Shown here: in pieces, positions 34,414 through 43,017 of the stretch | How the letters are laid out: each line of letters starts with the position of its first letter | Numbering within the stretch: the stretch's first letter is position 1 | Source: Micromonospora sp. WMMD1128 | GTDB lineage: Bacteria; Actinomycetota; Actinomycetes; Mycobacteriales; Micromonosporaceae | Reading direction: 5' to 3' | Length of the DNA: 64,000 nt | NCBI RefSeq assembly: GCF_027497235.1 | Contig: NZ_CP114902.1 | Span: forward strand, 3,113,501 to 3,177,500 | The notes under the pieces: model-generated | The model's database searches: none | What the model saw: only the letters and a program-made list of their open reading frames with translations | What the model was told of the DNA's origin: nothing | Program-made: the position numbers and the translations under genes

Positions 34414-35811
34414 GTGGCGCTGCTGAGCTGGCTCGCCGAGTCCACCGACGAACGTCCGGACGCGGTCCGGGTGGACGACCGGTCGATGTCCTGGGTGGAG
34501 CTGCGTCGGGCGGCCACCGCCGTCGCCGACGAGCTACGCGGGGCCCGGCGGGTCGCGGTGCCCGCCACAACCAGCCTGGAGACCGTGGTCGGCGTGGTCG
34601 GCGGGCTGCTGGCCGGTGCGGCGGTGGTGCCGGTGCCGCCGGACGCCGGGCCGGTGGAACGCGACCACATCCTGCGCGACTCCGGGGCCGAGGCGCTGGT
34701 GACGCCGCCCGGCGCTGGTTCCGCGCCCCTGCCGGTCGTGCCGGTGGACCTGACCCGGCGCTCGGACACCCGGCACCCCGAGCCGGACGCTGCGGCCACC
34801 GCGCTGATCCTCTACACCAGCGGCACCACGGGCGCGCCCAAGGGCGCGGTGCTGTCCCGTCGCGCGGTCGCCGCCTGCCTGGACGGGCTCGCCGACGCCT
34901 GGGCGTGGACACCTGACGACCTGCTGGCGCACGGGCTGCCGCTGTTCCACGTGCACGGGCTCGTGCTCGGCGTGCTCGGCCCGCTGCGCGTCGGCAGCCG
35001 GCTGCGCCACGTCGGCCGGCCCCGCCCCGACCGGTACGCGGCAGCCGGCGGCTCGCTCTACTTCGGCGTACCCACGATCTGGTCGCGGATCGCGGCGGAA
35101 CCGGCGGCGGCGCGGGCGCTGCGCGGCGCCCGGCTGCTGGTGTCGGGGAGCGCCGCGCTGCCCGAGCCGGTCTTCGCGGCGCTCGGCGGGCTGACCGGGC
35201 ACCGGCCGGTCGAGCGGTACGGGATGACCGAGACGCTGATCACGGTGAGCGCCCGCGCCGACGGTCCGCGCCGGCCGGGCACGGTGGGTGTGCCGCTACC
35301 CGGCGTGCGCACCCGCGTGGTCGACGAGCACGGCGCCCCGCTGCCCGCCGACGGTGACGCCATGGGCGAGTTGCAGGTGCGCGGGGAGACGCTCTTCGAC
35401 GGCTACCTCAACCGGCCGGACGCCGACGCCGCCGCCCGGACCGCCGACGGCTGGTTCCGCACCGGCGACGTGGCGACCGTCGGCCCGGACGGCTGGCACC
35501 GGATCGTCGGCCGGGCCGCCACCGACCTGATCAAGAGCGGCGGTTACCGGATCGGCGCGGGCGAGGTGGAGGACGCGCTGCTGGCCCATCCGGGCGTGCG
35601 GGAGGCCGCCGTCGTCGGCCTCCCCCATCCCGACCTGGGCCAGCAGGTCACCGCGTACGTGGTCGGCGACGGCCTGGGCGAGGCCGAGCTGATCGACTTC
35701 GTGGCCCGGCAGTTGTCCGTGCACAAGCGGCCCCGGCAGGTGCGGCTTGTCGACGCGCTGCCCCGCAACGCCATGGGCAAGGTGCAGAAGAGCCGGCTGG
35801 CCGAGGGCTGA
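34414..35811 (+). CDS. matB: Malonyl-CoA/methylmalonyl-CoA synthetase
   Basis: A 465-aa acyl-CoA synthetase that activates a carboxylate through an adenylate and transfers it to CoA. The A3 loop is ILYTSGTTGAPKGAV, A5 is ERYGMTETL, and the C-terminal Lys is in NAMGKVQK. Long stretches (LPLFHVHGLVLGVLGPL, ARLLVSGSAALPEPVF, GTVGVPLPGVRTRVV, ATDLIKSGGYRIGAGEVEDA) match the MatB family as I recall it from Streptomyces coelicolor. GAGAGGGG precedes GTG 34414. MatB makes malonyl- or methylmalonyl-CoA from free diacids. No decarboxylase or polyketide genes are adjacent. Confidence 0.88.
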   Translation: MALLSWLAESTDERPDAVRVDDRSMSWVELRRAATAVADELRGARRVAVPATTSLETVVGVVGGLLAGAAVVPVPPDAGPVERDHILRDSGAEALVTPPGAGSAPLPVVPVDLTRRSDTRHPEPDAAATALILYTSGTTGAPKGAVLSRRAVAACLDGLADAWAWTPDDLLAHGLPLFHVHGLVLGVLGPLRVGSRLRHVGRPRPDRYAAAGGSLYFGVPTIWSRIAAEPAAARALRGARLLVSGSAALPEPVFAALGGLTGHRPVERYGMTETLITVSARADGPRRPGTVGVPLPGVRTRVVDEHGAPLPADGDAMGELQVRGETLFDGYLNRPDADAAARTADGWFRTGDVATVGPDGWHRIVGRAATDLIKSGGYRIGAGEVEDALLAHPGVREAAVVGLPHPDLGQQVTAYVVGDGLGEAELIDFVARQLSVHKRPRQVRLVDALPRNAMGKVQKSRLAEG

Positions 35812-35816
35812 CGCCC

Positions 35817-36449
35817 TCAGACGCCACGGTCCGGCGCGCTCATGTCCCCGGTCGCGGGCGTGCCGTCGGCGAGACCGTAGCGCAGGTAGACGGTGCCCTT
35901 CGGGTTCGCCACCGGCGGTTCGAGGAGGGTGACGTTCGTGGGCACCGCGCCACCGTCGAAGACCTTCTTCCCGACCCCCAACATGATCGGGTGCACCCAC
36001 AGGTCGATCCGGTCGAACAGCTTCTCCCGCCACAGGGTCTGCACCAGGTTGAGGCTCCCGACGACCTTGACGTGCTCGTGCCGGTCCCGGATCTCCCGCA
36101 CCGCGCCGGCCAGATCCGCGCCGAGCTTCGTGGACCCCGCCCAGGACAGGTCGGGCCGACCGCGCGACGCCACGTATTTCGGGATGCGGTTGAACAGGGT
36201 GGCGATCGCGTTGTCCGCACCGCCCTCCTGGTGCGGCCAGTAGGCGGCGAAGATGTCGTACGTCCGCCGGCCGAGCAGGAGGGCGTCGGTGCCCTCGTAC
36301 GCCTGGTAGACCTGCGCGCCGGTGACCTCGTCCAGCAGGGGCGCCTGCCAGCCGCCGAACGGGAAGCCCACCGGGTCCTCGTCCGGGCCGCCCGGCGACT
36401 GCCCGACGAGGTCGAGGGTGGTGAACAGCTCGATGTGAATGCGCCCCAT
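35817..36449 (-). CDS. Dihydrofolate reductase family protein (RibD C-terminal-like)
   Basis: A 210-aa NADPH-binding protein of the DHFR/RibD-C family. Signatures are IHIELFTTLDLVGQSPGG, ALLLGRRTYDIFAAYWP, KVVGSLNLVQTLWREKLFD, and DLWVHPIMLGVGKKVFD. These proteins are widespread in actinobacteria and their physiological reaction is mostly undefined. I chose the ATG at 36449 (MGRIHIEL), with GGGAG upstream. Convergent with matB, with only 5 bp between the stops. Confidence 0.88.
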   Translation of the reverse strand: MGRIHIELFTTLDLVGQSPGGPDEDPVGFPFGGWQAPLLDEVTGAQVYQAYEGTDALLLGRRTYDIFAAYWPHQEGGADNAIATLFNRIPKYVASRGRPDLSWAGSTKLGADLAGAVREIRDRHEHVKVVGSLNLVQTLWREKLFDRIDLWVHPIMLGVGKKVFDGGAVPTNVTLLEPPVANPKGTVYLRYGLADGTPATGDMSAPDRGV

Positions 36450-36600
36450 GCCGTGACTCCCGTGAGTTGATCGCCTCAGTCGCACGGTAGACCGCCCCAC
36501 TCCCCCGAACTCATCGCCAGCGGAGGCGGTTCCGGTGGTGGGAGGAGCGTTATGAAGGTCGAACGTGCGCCCGTTACGGCCGTTCGGGGAGCGGTAGCCG

Positions 36601-37062
36601 CTACCCGGCGGCGAGTTGCCGGGTCAGCCGGTCCAGGCCGTCCCGGATCAGCTTGCCGTATCCGTCGTCGCCGAGCGCGTCGATGCCCGCCTCGGCCTGC
36701 CGCAGGTGCTCGCGGGCCCGGTCGAGGTCGCCGAGCCTGCGGTGGCACTCGGCCAGGTTGAGGTGAAGCGACGGATAGAGTCCGGCCACCGACAGCGGCA
36801 CCCCCGACTCGGCGACCCGCTCGTCGGTGAGCCGGTCGGCCGCCGCCAGCGCGCGCCCGTCCCAGAGCAGTTCCTGGCGGATGTCGTCCTGCACGTCGGC
36901 CATCGCGTGGGCGAGGACACAGACGTGCAGCGCGTCGCCCTGTTCGCCGCCGATCTCGTCCCACACCTGGGCGAACAGGTCCCGCGCGGCGGCACGCTCG
37001 CCCTGCTGGTGGTGCAACTGCACGCCCTCGTTGATACGGGTGAGCGTGGCGTCGAAGGTCAT
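36601..37062 (-). CDS. TPR-like protein
   Basis: A 153-aa cytosolic alpha-helical protein. Two tetratricopeptide-like repeats can be seen (GVQLHHQQGERAAARDLFAQ and LYPSLHLNLAECHRRLGDLD, then RAREHLRQAEAGI). Such repeats mediate protein contacts. ATG at 37062; GTG at 37068 would add two residues. It stands alone, so no partner can be named. Confidence 0.7.
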   Translation of the reverse strand: MTFDATLTRINEGVQLHHQQGERAAARDLFAQVWDEIGGEQGDALHVCVLAHAMADVQDDIRQELLWDGRALAAADRLTDERVAESGVPLSVAGLYPSLHLNLAECHRRLGDLDRAREHLRQAEAGIDALGDDGYGKLIRDGLDRLTRQLAAG

Positions 37063-37208
37063 CGGCACATGCTAACGGGCGGCGGCGGCCCGGCGGACCG
37101 CCGCGTCCGGCGGCACGCCGGTGGCGCGAACAGCGCCGATCGCCCCCCGACCAGCGTGATCGGCACCCCACCGGGAACCAGGTGGCCGGGCCGGACGACT
37201 ATCTCTAC

Positions 37209-37943
37209 ATGGCGTGTGAGCAGTGGCGGGAGATCCTGTCGGCCCAGTTGGACGGTGAGGCGTCCCGGGCGGAGACCGAGGCGGCCGAGGCGCACCTGAG
37301 CGGCTGTGCCGGGTGCCGACGCTGGTTCGACTCGGCCGCGGCGGTCAACCGGCGAGCCCGTACCCAACTCGCCCCGCAGGTGCCCGACCTGGTCGCGTCC
37401 GTACTGGCCGCCGCGCCGCCGCCCCGGCGGAGCCGCCGCCGGCAGCTGGCGCTGGGGCTGCGCGCGGCGCTCGGCCTGCTCGGGGCCGTGCAACTGGTGC
37501 TCGGCCTGGCGCAGATCGGCCGGGAGGCGGTGGTCGCGCACGCGCACACCACCGGCCAGCACCTGTGGCACGAGTCGGCGGCGTGGAACGTGGCCGTCGG
37601 CGCCGGCTTCCTCTACGTCGCGCTGCGCCGGTCCACCCCGTCCGGGCTGCTGCCGATGCTCAGCGCGTTCGTCGTCACGCTCGTACTGCTGTCGGTGAAC
37701 GACCTGATCACCGGGCAGGTGGCGGTGACCCGGCTGGTCAGCCACGGTTTCCTGCTGGTCGGTTGGGCGGTGATGCTGGTGCTGTCCCGGCCCGGCTGGC
37801 GGCCCGGCGACACGCCGCCCGACCAGCGGTCGTCCGGGTCGCGCTGGGCGCTGCGCACCGAGGAGCCACCCGCGCCGGCCCCGCTGCGGTTGGTGCCGCC
37901 CGGCCCGTACACCGCACAGGCCCACGACCGCCGCGCCGCCTGA
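37209..37943 (+). CDS. zf-HC2 anti-sigma factor, membrane-bound
   Basis: A 244-aa protein. The zinc-finger anti-sigma motif is at the N-terminus: ACEQWREILSAQLDGEAS, then HLSGCAGCRRWF, giving the His-x3-Cys-x2-Cys site. Four or so TM helices follow (RAALGLLGAVQLVLGLAQI, VAVGAGFLYVALR, PMLSAFVVTLVLLSV, LVSHGFLLVGWAVMLVL). It would hold a sigma factor at the membrane. The ATG at 37209 is preferred; a GTG at 37182 is possible. The likely partner is the convergent ECF sigma gene across a palindromic repeat. Confidence 0.85.
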   Translation: MACEQWREILSAQLDGEASRAETEAAEAHLSGCAGCRRWFDSAAAVNRRARTQLAPQVPDLVASVLAAAPPPRRSRRRQLALGLRAALGLLGAVQLVLGLAQIGREAVVAHAHTTGQHLWHESAAWNVAVGAGFLYVALRRSTPSGLLPMLSAFVVTLVLLSVNDLITGQVAVTRLVSHGFLLVGWAVMLVLSRPGWRPGDTPPDQRSSGSRWALRTEEPPAPAPLRLVPPGPYTAQAHDRRAA

Positions 37944-37974
37944 CGTACCCCGCCCCACCCGCCCTTGCTGCGCT

Positions 37975-38024
37975 TTCACGGAAAGAGTGGCTATTCCGCG
38001 CGGAATAGCCACTCTTTCCGTGAA
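37975..38024. repeat. Palindromic element, copy 2: perfect 50-bp palindrome
   Basis: Two 25-bp arms meet without a loop. The left arm begins TTCACGGAAAGAGTGGCTAT and ends TCCGC; the right arm is its exact complement. Flanks are CTGCGCTTT on the left and TCAGCGC on the right, and they recur beside copy 3 in inverted order. It lies between convergent anti-sigma and sigma genes and may terminate both. Confidence 0.95.
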
Positions 38025-38055
38025 TCAGCGCTCGGCTCGTGCGGGTGACGCTGGC

Positions 38056-38622
38056 TCAGCGGGCGCGGCGGTCCCGGGTGTCGGTGGTCCAGGCCGACAC
38101 CAGGTCCTCGCGGGCGCGGGCGACCCGGGACCGGATGGTGCCGACCGGGCAGCCGCACACCTCGGCGGCCTCGGCGTAGGACAGGCCGAGCACCTGGGTG
38201 GCGACGAACGCCTCCCGCCGGTCCGGCGCCAGCCCGGCGATGAGCCCGCGCAGCGCCACGCTGTCGTCCCCGCCGGCGGTCACCGCCCCGGCCGCCTCGG
38301 CGGCGGCCTGCCAGTCGGGAAGCGCGGCCACCCGGGGGCGTACGGTCGCGGCCCGCACCTGGTCCACGGCGACCCGGCGGGCGATGGTGAAGATCCAGGT
38401 CCGGGCCGAGGAACGGCCGGCGAAGCCGGGCAGGCTGCGCAGCGCACGCAGGAATGTCTCCTGGGCGAGGTCGTCGGCCTCCGCCGGCCCGGCCAGGTGG
38501 GCGAGGAACCGCCACACCGGGCCCTGGAGCGCTCGGACGAACGCCGCGGCGGCCTGCTGGTCGCCCTGCCCGGCGAGGTGCGCCCACCGGGTCACCTGCT
38601 CGTCGTCGGCGTCCAGGCTCAT
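38056..38622 (-). CDS. ECF-type RNA polymerase sigma factor
   Basis: A 188-aa sigma-70 family factor. Region 2 contains AEADDLAQETFLRALRSLPGF and the -10 recognition segment ARTWIFTIARRVAVDQVRA. Region 4 has VLGLSYAEAAEVCGCPVGTIRSRVARARE, the -35 reading HTH. Length is normal for an ECF factor. It is convergent with, not co-transcribed with, a zf-HC2 anti-sigma gene, which is unusual for such a pair. The target regulon is unknown. Confidence 0.92.
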   Translation of the reverse strand: MSLDADDEQVTRWAHLAGQGDQQAAAAFVRALQGPVWRFLAHLAGPAEADDLAQETFLRALRSLPGFAGRSSARTWIFTIARRVAVDQVRAATVRPRVAALPDWQAAAEAAGAVTAGGDDSVALRGLIAGLAPDRREAFVATQVLGLSYAEAAEVCGCPVGTIRSRVARAREDLVSAWTTDTRDRRAR

Positions 38623-38784
38623 CCGCGGCTCGCCCGCCGCTCCGACACGATCATGTCGGACGGTACGGATGCGGGCGTCGTTCGGTTCATCCCTGGCGTC
38701 CTCTCCGTCACCCCGCCGCCGACCGCGACGATCGGTGACCCCGAGGTTGGTCGGCCGGCGGGCGGGAAAAGTTCCGGCGCACCC

Positions 38785-39258
38785 TCAGCCGTCGACGGCG
38801 ACCGTGACCGGGCCGACCCGCAGGACGCCGTCGGTGAGCGGCTCGCAGCGCACGCCGGCCCGCCGCCGCAGCGCCTTCCAGGTGCCCGGCGCGACCACCA
38901 CGTCCAGCCAGGCGCACGGCGGCGCGGCCCGGTGCACCCGCAGGCTGACCGGCCCGTCGCCGGAGTCGAGGATGAGCACCCGGCCGACCAGCTCGTCCAC
39001 TGCGATGCCGCTGGTCAGCACGTTGCGGCGGAGTTTGGTCAGGTCGGCGCCGGGCGGCAGTGACTCCTGCGCGATGAGCGTGACGCTCGCCGTGCGGTGT
39101 GCCGCCCGACCGAAATAGCGGTCACCGACGACGCCCAGGCCGGCGCGTACGCGCACCCGGTCGACAAGCTCGCCGGGCGGTGCCGGGGCGGGTCCGTCCG
39201 CCGGCCGGCCCACGTAGCGGTGCACCGGCGAGGCCAGCAGCTGCACGATCCGGGCCAT
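38785..39258 (-). CDS. MOSC domain protein
   Basis: A 157-aa MOSC-type beta-barrel. Visible elements are VRAGLGVVGDRYFG, ASVTLIAQESLP, LRRNVLTSGIAVDELVGR, and the Cys in HRAAPPCAWLD, which matches the sulfur/metal-binding Cys of MOSC domains. Such domains take part in molybdenum-cofactor sulfuration or bind Mo substrates. It ends 17 bp before the upstream NYN gene's coding end, in the same direction, so the two may share a transcript. Start at ATG 39258 (MARIVQLL). Confidence 0.82.
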   Translation of the reverse strand: MARIVQLLASPVHRYVGRPADGPAPAPPGELVDRVRVRAGLGVVGDRYFGRAAHRTASVTLIAQESLPPGADLTKLRRNVLTSGIAVDELVGRVLILDSGDGPVSLRVHRAAPPCAWLDVVVAPGTWKALRRRAGVRCEPLTDGVLRVGPVTVAVDG

Positions 39259-39275
39259 GGCGACGTGTGCCGTGC

Positions 39276-40358
39276 TCAGGTGGGCTGCGGGGTGAGCAGG
39301 TAGTCGCCGTCGTCCGGGCTCCACCGCAGCTCCACCGCCCCGTCGGTCGCGGCGGCCTTGCAGAATTGGAGGAAGCTGCGGTAGCCGAGTTTCTTCTCGC
39401 TGAAGTCGGGCCGGGCGCGCCGGAGCTGGTCCTTCAGGCCGGACAGCGCCACCGCGCCGCCCTCGCCGGTCAGGTCCACCACCACGGATCGGAGCAGCCC
39501 GAACGCGACCTCCCGGTCACCCCGCTCGGGCAACGACACCTCCGGGTCGCCCTTGGCCGGGCCGGCGGCCAACTCCACCACGTTGGAGGCGGCCAGGTGC
39601 CGCAGCAGCTCACCGAAGGTACGGAAGCCGTAGTCGGACTCGCTGAACGTCGGGTCCTTGCGGAGCAGGGCACGCTTCAGGCCGGACGCGGTGACCTCGC
39701 CGCTGGAGCTGCCCTGCATGCCGGCCACGGTCTGCACGAGCAGGACCGCGAGCGTGTCGACGTCGCGCGCCGACTCGTCCTCGGCCGGGGCGGTCTCCAC
39801 CGGCGGCTCCGGCGCCGGCTCCACCGGCGACGGCCCGGCCGGCCGGGACGGGCGCGTGCGGCGGGCCGCGGGCGGCGGCACGTCGACCCCTTCGAGGCGG
39901 TCGTAGTAGAGGAACTCGTCGCAGGCCGGCGGCAGCAGCGCCGAGGTCGACTTCTCCACCCCGACACCGATCACCCGCTTGTTGAGTTCGCGCAGCTTGT
40001 GCACGAGCGGGGTGAAGTCGCTGTCACCGGTGCAGATCACGAACGTCGAGATGTAGCCACGCTCGAAGGCCAACTCGACCGCGTCCACGGCCATCTTGAT
40101 GTCGGCGGCGTTCTTGCGCGAGAAGCCCATCCGCTGCGGGATCTCGATCAACTCGACGTGCGAGCGGGTGAGCATCCGCCGGTCCTCGTCGAAGTACGAC
40201 CAGTCGGCGTACGCCCGGCGCACCACCACCCGGCCACGTTCGGCGAGGGCGTCGGCGATCGGACGGAAGTCGAACGGCCGACCGCCGTGATGGTCCCGTA
40301 CGCCCAGCGCCAGGTTCTCGTAGTCGAGGAACAGCGCGATCCGGTCTTCCTGATCCAC
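39276..40358 (-). CDS. NYN-domain protein with two OST-HTH/LOTUS domains
   Basis: A 360-aa predicted RNA-processing protein. Residues about 5-150 form a NYN PIN-like nuclease: LFLDYENLALG, KNAADIKMAVDA, VICTGDSDFTPLVHKLRE, with acidic metal-binding residues at each. After an acidic/Pro linker come two LOTUS domains: GLKRALLRKDPTFSESDYGFRTF and LKDQLRRARPDFSEKKLGYR. LOTUS domains bind RNA (G-rich or G-quadruplex, as reported for some). The start is GTG. The substrate RNA is unknown. Confidence 0.9.
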   Translation of the reverse strand: MDQEDRIALFLDYENLALGVRDHHGGRPFDFRPIADALAERGRVVVRRAYADWSYFDEDRRMLTRSHVELIEIPQRMGFSRKNAADIKMAVDAVELAFERGYISTFVICTGDSDFTPLVHKLRELNKRVIGVGVEKSTSALLPPACDEFLYYDRLEGVDVPPPAARRTRPSRPAGPSPVEPAPEPPVETAPAEDESARDVDTLAVLLVQTVAGMQGSSSGEVTASGLKRALLRKDPTFSESDYGFRTFGELLRHLAASNVVELAAGPAKGDPEVSLPERGDREVAFGLLRSVVVDLTGEGGAVALSGLKDQLRRARPDFSEKKLGYRSFLQFCKAAATDGAVELRWSPDDGDYLLTPQPT

Positions 40359-40393
40359 CCGGTCAGCCTAGCCGGGTCAGGTGGTCACGCCGG

Positions 40394-40621
40394 TCACCGC
40401 CGCCGCTCGTCGCGGTAGACGGTCTCCCGGCGGGCCACCCGCTGGACGGCGTAGCTGGCCACCAGCAGCAGCAGGGCGAGCACCACCTCGACGCCGGCGA
40501 CCGTGCCGGTGGCGACGGTGAGTGCGAGCAGCAGCAGGATCAACGCGACCACGGCCAGGAGGCCCGCCAGCAGTAGGCGCCTGCGCCGCCGCGCCGACCG
40601 GTCCTCGCCGCCTGCGCTCAC
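40394..40621 (-). CDS. Small two-helix membrane protein
   Basis: A 75-aa protein with an Arg-rich N-terminus (SARRRRRLLLAG), a long hydrophobic region (LLAVVALILLLLALTVATGT then VEVVLALLLLVASYAV), and a basic tail. This fits two TM helices with both ends in the cytosol. GTG start with GGCAGG upstream. No family is recognised. It precedes the NYN gene in the same direction with a 35-bp gap and may be co-transcribed. Confidence 0.65.
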   Translation of the reverse strand: MSAGGEDRSARRRRRLLLAGLLAVVALILLLLALTVATGTVAGVEVVLALLLLVASYAVQRVARRETVYRDERRR

Positions 40622-40730
40622 CCTGCCCGCCTCTCGCCGGCGTCCTGGGTCGAGCCTAGGCGCTGCCCGGCCCGCCGGTGGCGATACGCCCCGACCCCCG
40701 CCGACCCATGGCGCGGCCCGGCCGACACGT

Positions 40731-40765
40731 CATCGGGCCGACCGCCGGCGGCGGTCGGCCCGATG
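40731..40765 (-). terminator. Strong hairpin after the MFS gene
   Basis: Perfect 16-bp arms (CATCGGGCCGACCGCC and its complement, 40750-40765) with a 3-nt loop lie 16 bp past the stop of the leftward transporter gene. Confidence 0.85.
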
Positions 40766-40780
40766 CGAGACGGGCGAGGA

Positions 40781-42370
40781 TCAGTGGATCGGCACCGGCA
40801 TCGGCCGCTGCTCCTCCCCCGGCTCGCCGTCGAGCAGGTGCGACGGCTCGCGCCGGCGGGGCAGGAGGGCGGCGGGGATGAAGGTGAGCAGCACCAGGCC
40901 GAACGCCACCCAGAACGTGGTGGCAAAGGAGCTGGCCGCGAAGTCGAGCCCACGCTCGATCAGCGACGGCGGCACCGGGAACTGCTGCGCCAGCTCGGGC
41001 TGCTGCTGCACGGCGATGGCGAGCTGCGCCTCGGTGACCGGGGCGCCGCTGCCCGGATCGGTCACGCCGGGGATCGGCCGCGAGCCGTTCAGCTCGCTGG
41101 TGAGGATCACCGACATCACCGCCGCGCCGACCGAGCCGCCGATCTGCTGGAGGATGTTGACGAGCGTCGACCCGCGAGCCACCTCCGCGGCCTGAAGCGT
41201 CTTCAGCGCCGAGGTCATGATCGGCATCATGGTGCCGCCCATGCCGAGGCCCATCACGAACAGCGAACCGCAGAGCAGCAGGTAGGACGTGTCGGTGCCG
41301 AGCTGGGTGAAGGTGAAGAACCCGGCCGCGAGGAGGACCAGCGCGAACGGCACCGTCCGGCCGACGGGCACCCGGTCGGCGAGCATGCCGGCGATCGGCA
41401 TGGTGATCATCGCACCGATGCCCTGCGGCGCCATCAGCAGGCCGGCGGTGAGCGTGGTCTCGCCGCGGATCTGCAGGAAGTAGCTCGGGAACAGCAGGCC
41501 CGCGCCCATGAACGCGATGATGAAGACGAACAGCGTCAGCGCGGCGACAGTGAGGTTGCGGTTGCGGAACAGCCGCAGGTCGAGCAGCGGGTGCCGGGGC
41601 CGGAACGAGTAGCGGACGAAGGCGACCACGAGCGCGGCGCCGACGGCCATGGGCAACCAGACCTCGGGGTCGGTGACCGTGCCGGCCTCCGGCAGCGAGG
41701 AGACGCCGTAGAGGAACAGCGCCAGGCCCGGCGAGAGCATCAGCATGCCGAGGAAGTCGAACGACTCCGACGGCTCGGGAGCGTCCTTCGGCAGCGCCAG
41801 CTGGGCGTAGACCAGCGCGACCACGCCGATCGGCAGGTTGATCAGGAAGATCCAGTGCCAGCTCGCGGTGTCGATCAGCCAGCCGCCGAGAATCGGACCG
41901 CCGATCGGGCCGAGCAGCATCGGGATGCCGAGCACGGCCATCAGCCGACCGATCCGGTGCGGGCCGGCGGCCCGGGTCATGATGGTCATGCCGAGCGGCA
42001 TGAGCATGCCGCCGCCGAGGCCCTGGACGACGCGCCAGGCGATCAGCTCACCGATGGAGTCGGCCGTGGCGCACAGCCCGGAGCCGATGGTGAACAGCGC
42101 CAACGCCACCATGTAGAGGCGTTTGGTGCCGAACCGGTCCGCGGCCCACCCGCTGAGCGGGATCACCGTCGCCAGCGCGAGGGTGTAGCCGGTCATGGTC
42201 CAGGCGACGCGCGCGTACGAGGCGTCGAACTCGCTCTGGAACGTCGGGATGGCCACGCTGACGACGGTCACGTCGAGGATCGACATGATCGCACCGAGCA
42301 CGACGACGCCGGCCACCTTGAGCACCGCGGCGTCGAGTTTGTTCGATGTCGCGACGGGTTGCTGGGTCAC
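40781..42370 (-). CDS. MFS multidrug exporter, DHA2 (EmrB/QacA-like)
   Basis: A 529-aa transporter with about 14 TM helices. The DHA2 features are LDVTVVSVAIPTFQSEF in helix 1 and LADRFGTKR-like WAADRFGTKRLYM after helix 2. Motif C-like GGPILGGWLID and WRWIFLINLPIG-like WHWIFLINLPIGVVAL are also present. These exporters are proton-driven and remove drugs or metabolites. The start is GTG at 42370 with AGGAG 10 nt upstream. No local regulator is adjacent; over 800 bp of gene-poor, repeat-bearing DNA lies upstream. Confidence 0.9.
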   Translation of the reverse strand: MTQQPVATSNKLDAAVLKVAGVVVLGAIMSILDVTVVSVAIPTFQSEFDASYARVAWTMTGYTLALATVIPLSGWAADRFGTKRLYMVALALFTIGSGLCATADSIGELIAWRVVQGLGGGMLMPLGMTIMTRAAGPHRIGRLMAVLGIPMLLGPIGGPILGGWLIDTASWHWIFLINLPIGVVALVYAQLALPKDAPEPSESFDFLGMLMLSPGLALFLYGVSSLPEAGTVTDPEVWLPMAVGAALVVAFVRYSFRPRHPLLDLRLFRNRNLTVAALTLFVFIIAFMGAGLLFPSYFLQIRGETTLTAGLLMAPQGIGAMITMPIAGMLADRVPVGRTVPFALVLLAAGFFTFTQLGTDTSYLLLCGSLFVMGLGMGGTMMPIMTSALKTLQAAEVARGSTLVNILQQIGGSVGAAVMSVILTSELNGSRPIPGVTDPGSGAPVTEAQLAIAVQQQPELAQQFPVPPSLIERGLDFAASSFATTFWVAFGLVLLTFIPAALLPRRREPSHLLDGEPGEEQRPMPVPIH

Positions 42371-42858
42371 AGACAATCTCCTGGTTCCGGTCCGGTCCGA
42401 GGGGCCGTGGCGGCGCCGCGCGCCACGGGGCGCACGGGCGGACGTGAGGCGGGGACGACGTTCGGCGGAAAGCCTAGCCACGGGCTGCGACATCGCGCGG
42501 CCCGTTTTGCCGAGAGGCGAACGACCGCGCAGCCGCCGACCGGCCTCCGCGCCCCGCGCGCGCCCCGCTTTCCGGCGCGCGTACCGCACTTCGCCAAGCG
42601 GAAAGCACCGATGCGACCCGTTTCGTCGGCCGTTGCGGCACACCGAGGCGGCACCACTCACCGTGACGAAGGTCATGCCCCCGTCGAGCCCTCCCCCGCC
42701 CGAATCAACGGCAGCCGGGACCGCGGGCGAGCACTCCGCCGAAGTGGCAGCGTCCGCCACCGACCACAACCCCATTCCCCCAAGCCAGCGCCGCAACAAC
42801 AAGCCCACACCAGTCCGTCCCCCACCCGCCCCCTTCCCTGCTCCCCTGCTCCCCTGCT
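42371..42858. other. Gene-free stretch upstream of the MFS gene
   Basis: Nothing coding is convincing here. The stretch holds the MFS promoter, which I could not place, and a GC-rich tract of Arg/Pro-type shadow frames; base composition becomes C-rich toward 42850. Confidence 0.5.
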
Positions 42859-42913
42859 GATCATGAAGTTGGCCACTGGGAGAGCGCTCCCCACCGCCGC
42901 TAACTTCATGATC
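42859..42913. repeat. GATC-type hairpin element A
   Basis: GATCATGAAGTTGGC (42859-42873) pairs with GCTAACTTCATGATC (42899-42913) with one mismatch. The loop holds a near-palindrome (TGGGAGAGCGCTCCCCA). It lies in gene-free DNA 50 bp from a second element of the same plan. Confidence 0.9.
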
Positions 42914-42963
42914 GACGCCCTCCCTCCGGCTGCGGGCTGGCCGTCGGGGCGACGTCTCCGCGT

Positions 42964-43017
42964 GATCAAGGAGTTTGCGTCGGAGCTGGGTCTCCCGATG
43001 ACGCGAACTCCTTGATC
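42964..43017. repeat. GATC-type hairpin element B
   Basis: GATCAAGGAGTTTGCGTC (42964-42981) pairs with GACGCGAACTCCTTGATC (43000-43017) with one mismatch and an 18-nt loop. Arms begin and end in GATC and share the pattern GATCAnGnAGTT with element A. Confidence 0.9.

Noticed and set aside
42877..42893. CebR-like sequence TGGGAGAGCGCTCCCCA
   Set aside because: The centre is two bases longer than a CebR box, and it lies in the loop of hairpin A with no target gene start near.
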